The notes beneath the pieces were generated by a model. It did not search any database and had not been told where the DNA came from. It saw nothing but the letters and a program-made list of their open reading frames with translations. DNA of 64,000 bases from Bacillus licheniformis DSM 13 = ATCC 14580 (GTDB lineage: Bacteria; Bacillota; Bacilli; Bacillales; Bacillaceae), in contig NC_006270.3 in the NCBI RefSeq assembly GCF_000011645.1, positions 2,291,501 through 2,355,500 of the forward strand, read 5' to 3'. Below, in pieces: positions 61,200-64,000 of the stretch. Each line of letters begins with the position of its first letter. Position 1 is the first letter of the stretch. A program made the position numbers and the translations under genes.

Positions 61200-62162
61200 T
61201 TAGAACTTTCGCTTGCCGATGTATTTCGCAATTTGGCCCAGTGCCGTCCGCGCCCGGTTTTTCGGGAGCGTTTCAAGCAGTTCGAAAGCCTTGTTTAAAT
61301 ACATTTCACTGACCCTGAACGATTGTTCAATGGCATCCGTTTTCTTCAGCTCTTCGATCACTGGCTTGATCTGTTCTGGAGTGGTTTCACTGTTGACCAG
61401 CATCAGGCGCGCTTTTAGCTCAGGCGATTTCCGTGCATATAATACGGGAAGCGTGACATTCCCCTGAAGCAGATCGCTGCCCACAGGCTTGCCAAGCTCT
61501 TTTTCGCTTGAGGTGAAATCGAGGATGTCATCAATAATTTGATAGGACATGCCGACATAATAGCCAAACCAGTACAACGTTTTATGAATGTTTTCACCCG
61601 CACCAGCAGCAATGGCTCCAAGCTGGCAGCTCGACGCGATTAGAAGTGCTGTCTTGCGCCTGATTCTTCTCAAATAGGTTCTGAGATTTTGCTCCATATT
61701 ATATTTATCTTTAATTTGTTCAATTTCTCCAAGACAGACTTCGACAATCGCCTTGGACAAGATTTCATGGGCTTTCGGTTCGTTTATTTTTGTCATCGCT
61801 TCAAGTGAGCGAGCGAACAAATAATCACCTGTATACATTGCAATCCGGTTATCCCACTTCGCTTTGATTGTCGGCTGTCCTCTTCTCAGCTCCGCATCAT
61901 CGATGACATCGTCGTGTACGAGCGAAGCCATATGTATCAATTCCAACGAAACGGCAACATTTTTAATTTTGCTGATGTCGTATTCGCCGAACATGCCGGA
62001 AAGCAGGACAAACACGGGACGAATCCTCTTGCCTCCGGCCTGCAGCAAATGCAGGCTCGCTTCACTGAGCAATGGATAGTCGGAGTGCACGGTCTTTTCA
62101 AGCTCTTTTTCTATTAATTCAATATCGTCATTCAAAAAAGAATAAAACGTTGTCAATTTCAT
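61200..62162 (-). CDS. hepT: HepT, heptaprenyl diphosphate synthase component II
   Basis: A 320-residue trans-prenyltransferase. First Asp-rich motif VHDDVIDDAELRRG, second IIDDILDFTS, plus GGKRIRP. With HepS it builds the C35 chain of menaquinone-7. B. subtilis HepT is recalled as longer at the N-terminus. Last gene of hepS-menG-hepT. Confidence 0.95.
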   Translation of the reverse strand: MKLTTFYSFLNDDIELIEKELEKTVHSDYPLLSEASLHLLQAGGKRIRPVFVLLSGMFGEYDISKIKNVAVSLELIHMASLVHDDVIDDAELRRGQPTIKAKWDNRIAMYTGDYLFARSLEAMTKINEPKAHEILSKAIVEVCLGEIEQIKDKYNMEQNLRTYLRRIRRKTALLIASSCQLGAIAAGAGENIHKTLYWFGYYVGMSYQIIDDILDFTSSEKELGKPVGSDLLQGNVTLPVLYARKSPELKARLMLVNSETTPEQIKPVIEELKKTDAIEQSFRVSEMYLNKAFELLETLPKNRARTALGQIAKYIGKRKF

Positions 62163-62191
62163 ATCGATTCACCCGAGTATTTCTGTAGTCA

Positions 62192-62890
62192 TCATCGCTT
62201 CCAGCCGACATGTGTTGCCGCTACGCCGCCTGTGAACGGATGATATTGAACATTTTTTAATCCAGCCTCTTCAAACAACGCGGCAAGCTCTTTCATACCA
62301 GGAAATTCCCTGGCCGATTCCTGAAGCCATGAATACTCCTTGAAGCTTTTGGCAAAGAGCTTTCCAAACATAGGCATAATGAAGCGGAAGTACAGGAAGT
62401 ATAGCTGTTTGAACCCGAACATTTCAGGCTGGGACGTCTCAAGGCATACAACCTGGCCGCCGGGTTTTACCACGCGCGCCATCTCTTTTAATACGGTTAA
62501 ATAGTCGGGAACATTGCGAAGCCCGAAGCCGATGGTGACATAGTCGAATGTATTATCCGGGAAGGGCAGTTCCATCGCATTGCCGTGGATCAATTCGATC
62601 TGGCTGTAGCTTTCCGTTTTTTGTTCGGCGATGCTCAGCATGTTTTTGCTGAAATCAAGGCCCTTGATTTCCCCTGTCTCTCCTGCCGCATCAGCGAGCG
62701 CGATCGTCCAGTCTCCCGTCCCGCAGCAGACGTCAAGCGCTGTGGCTCCTTTTGGAACGTTCATGAGCTGCATCGTTTTGTCGCGCCATTTTTTATGCTG
62801 TTTAAAGCTGATGACGGAGTTCATCTGGTCATAATTTTTATAAATCTTTTCAAACACGCCATGTACGCGCTGTTCTTTTGACTGCACCAT
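62192..62890 (-). CDS. menG: MenG (UbiE), demethylmenaquinone methyltransferase
   Basis: A 232-residue SAM-dependent methyltransferase of the UbiE/COQ5 family. SAM site ALDVCCGTGDWTIALADAAG, GLDFSKNMLSIAEQK, and the family signature FDYVTIGFGLRNVPDY and RVVKPGGQVVCLETSQP. Last step of menaquinone synthesis. Lies between hepS and hepT. Formerly gerCB/menH. Confidence 0.96.
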   Translation of the reverse strand: MVQSKEQRVHGVFEKIYKNYDQMNSVISFKQHKKWRDKTMQLMNVPKGATALDVCCGTGDWTIALADAAGETGEIKGLDFSKNMLSIAEQKTESYSQIELIHGNAMELPFPDNTFDYVTIGFGLRNVPDYLTVLKEMARVVKPGGQVVCLETSQPEMFGFKQLYFLYFRFIMPMFGKLFAKSFKEYSWLQESAREFPGMKELAALFEEAGLKNVQYHPFTGGVAATHVGWKR

Positions 62891-62892
62891 GA

Positions 62893-63669
62893 TTACCCTT
62901 CTTCCACTTTCTGATGATAAGTTCGTTTTTCAGGCCGAATTTCCTGCAGGCGTTTCAGAAGCCATTTTTGGACGGCGGGCTTTTTGGCAAGCGACTGGTT
63001 GATCGCAAGCTTGGCTTCTTTATAAGCCGCAGCAGCCAGCTGTCCGCATGAAGCCTGTCCTTCCGGAAACTCTTTCTGTATGATCGTCTCCAGCAGCCGG
63101 GAATCTGAAGCTTTTTCTTCGGCCGCAAACCTTTTAAAGACAAGAAAGTCATTGGCGGCTGTTTTCCAGTGAGGCAGGTAAAAGTGGTCGGCGAGATGGT
63201 GAAAAAGTGCAGCTTCCACTATGCTGACGCTTTTTTTCAGGCTGTCTGCATCTTTTGCGGAATGGTCGTAAAGCCTGATTTTGTGTTCGTTTATTTCTTT
63301 GATGGCCGCAGCGAGCGTCCGAATCATATAAATATCCTTCATACCCGATAACAGCGAGTAGTACATGCCGCTGAAGTAATCACCGGCCAATACGGTCAGC
63401 TGGCGGTTTTTATAATCGTCCTGTTTAATTGAAGCTGCGGTCGTGACTTCATCATGGGTATCAAGGGCTGTTTGAACAAGCATCGCCGTTAAGATGTAAC
63501 TTTCCTTGTCAGCTTCTTTTAAATCCGTTTCCTCAAACAGAGCGTAGAAAAGAAACAGCTTATCCTCATCAACTTTCGGCGCAGTCAGATGCTTCGCCAA
63601 ATATGGATGTGAAAGCTTTTGATTCAGCTTGATTTTCAAATAAGATAATTGTCCGTAGATGTCTTGCAA
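62893..63669 (-). CDS. hepS: HepS, heptaprenyl diphosphate synthase component I
   Basis: A 258-residue helical protein, the non-catalytic partner of HepT (text MQDIYGQLSYLKIKLNQKLSHPYLAKHL and LDTHDEVT). The TTG at 63669 gives MQDIYG as in B. subtilis and lies eight bases after AAGGG; the GTG at 63678 falls inside that site. Only 2 bp separate it from menG. Confidence 0.92.
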   Translation of the reverse strand: MQDIYGQLSYLKIKLNQKLSHPYLAKHLTAPKVDEDKLFLFYALFEETDLKEADKESYILTAMLVQTALDTHDEVTTAASIKQDDYKNRQLTVLAGDYFSGMYYSLLSGMKDIYMIRTLAAAIKEINEHKIRLYDHSAKDADSLKKSVSIVEAALFHHLADHFYLPHWKTAANDFLVFKRFAAEEKASDSRLLETIIQKEFPEGQASCGQLAAAAYKEAKLAINQSLAKKPAVQKWLLKRLQEIRPEKRTYHQKVEEG

Positions 63670-63745
63670 AGATATCACCCTTGTCCCAAAATTCGCAGTT
63701 TTTCTTTTGATTGATTATGTATCTTTTTTGAGCGGAGAAAGTTTA

Positions 63746-63754
63746 ATTATACCA
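63746..63754 (-). promoter_or_regulatory. extended -10 promoter of hepS-menG-hepT
   Basis: TGGTATAAT on the minus strand, an extended -10 element; the -35 region is poor. A TTATGCC/GGCATAA hairpin lies just upstream, after mtrB. Confidence 0.5.
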
Positions 63755-63811
63755 TAATATGTTGAAAGATATTGTCTTATGCCACGCGGACGGGCATAAA
63801 AAGCCAGCCTG

Positions 63812-64000
63812 CTATTTTTTCGATTCGCTCTTCATCTCGCCGTTTGCCGTCTGAATAAGGGCCTCGCCCCGGACCTTGATCGCGGAGGTATGCTCGGTAA
63901 ACTGGCAGATCATCACTTCTCCTTTATCAAGCTTTTCTGAATGATGAAATCTCGTGTCCGTCCCCCTTGTCAGTCCGATCACATTGACGCCGTCTTCAAC
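63812..64000 (-). CDS. mtrB: MtrB, TRAP (trp RNA-binding attenuation protein), partial
   Basis: The C-terminal 62 codons; the N-terminal part, about 14 residues by comparison with the 75-residue B. subtilis protein, lies beyond the window. Using B. subtilis numbering, tryptophan-contacting Thr25 and Thr30 (GLTRGTDTRF) and RNA-contacting Lys37, Lys56 and Arg58 (SEKLDK, IKVRGEA) are kept. The 11-mer binds (G/U)AG repeats, such as those before trpE here. Upstream of hepS, as in B. subtilis. Confidence 0.96.
   Translation of the reverse strand, partial: VEDGVNVIGLTRGTDTRFHHSEKLDKGEVMICQFTEHTSAIKVRGEALIQTANGEMKSESKK

Overview
The window is a stretch of core chromosome from a Bacillus of the B. 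subtilis group, most likely the B. licheniformis clade. Evidence: almost every gene is recognisable as a known B. subtilis gene, in the B. subtilis order (bpsB-bpsA ... pbuX-xpt ... rnpB-gpsB ... ponA ... panBCD-birA-cca ... qcrABC ... aro/trp supraoperon ... hepS-mtrB). The proteins nevertheless differ from B. subtilis at many residues, and there are lineage-specific additions: a GNAT gene, a Cys/Tyr/Lys-repeat coat-like protein and a Gly/Pro/Met tail on CotD. Species assignment is inferred from memory of B. subtilis proteins, not from a search. I see no phage, insertion sequence, CRISPR array, tRNA or 5S/16S/23S rRNA gene.

Layout, left to right. 1-2236: pyrone synthase genes bpsA-bpsB and an acetyltransferase, with a Fur-box-like palindrome at the extreme left edge. 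2294-4462: xpt-pbuX under a purine riboswitch. 4540-9205: carboxypeptidase ypwA, XPD-like helicase ypvA, small yptA and a divergent coat-like gene. 9211-12275: ypsC, the RNase P RNA gene, gpsB, ypsA and the spore coat gene cotD with a clear SigK-type promoter. 12295-19112: an unlisted 31-codon membrane peptide, the mitomycin repair pair mrfB-mrfA (yprB-yprA), ypqE, ypqA, yppG, yppF, yppE, yppD and the minor spore protein gene sspM. 19117-28757: yppC, recU-ponA on the plus strand, then ypoC, nth, dnaD, asnS, aspB, ypmB, ypmA on the minus strand. 28910-31702: dinG.

31840-39758: panD, panC, panB with a structured leader, birA, cca, bacillithiol genes bshA-bshB1, mgsA, dapB, ypjD. 39896-47048: ypjC (plus strand), ypjB, ypjA, the menaquinol:cytochrome c reductase operon qcrABC, ypiF, ypiB, ypiA. 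47261-59721: the aromatic amino acid supraoperon, transcribed right to left as aroF-aroB-aroH-trpE-trpD-trpC-trpF-trpB-trpA-hisC-tyrA-aroE. 59722-64000: cheR, ndk, the menaquinone/heptaprenyl genes hepT, menG, hepS, and the 3' part of mtrB (TRAP).

The trp control circuit is nearly complete here: mtrB encodes the tryptophan-activated RNA-binding protein and the leader ahead of trpE carries its (G/U)AG repeats, an antiterminator/terminator pair and a hairpin over the trpE ribosome binding site. The most unusual regulatory signals are a leader with competing hairpins ahead of ypjA, an 11-bp inverted repeat that would hide the ndk ribosome binding site only on read-through transcripts, and the candidate small membrane peptide between cotD and yprB.
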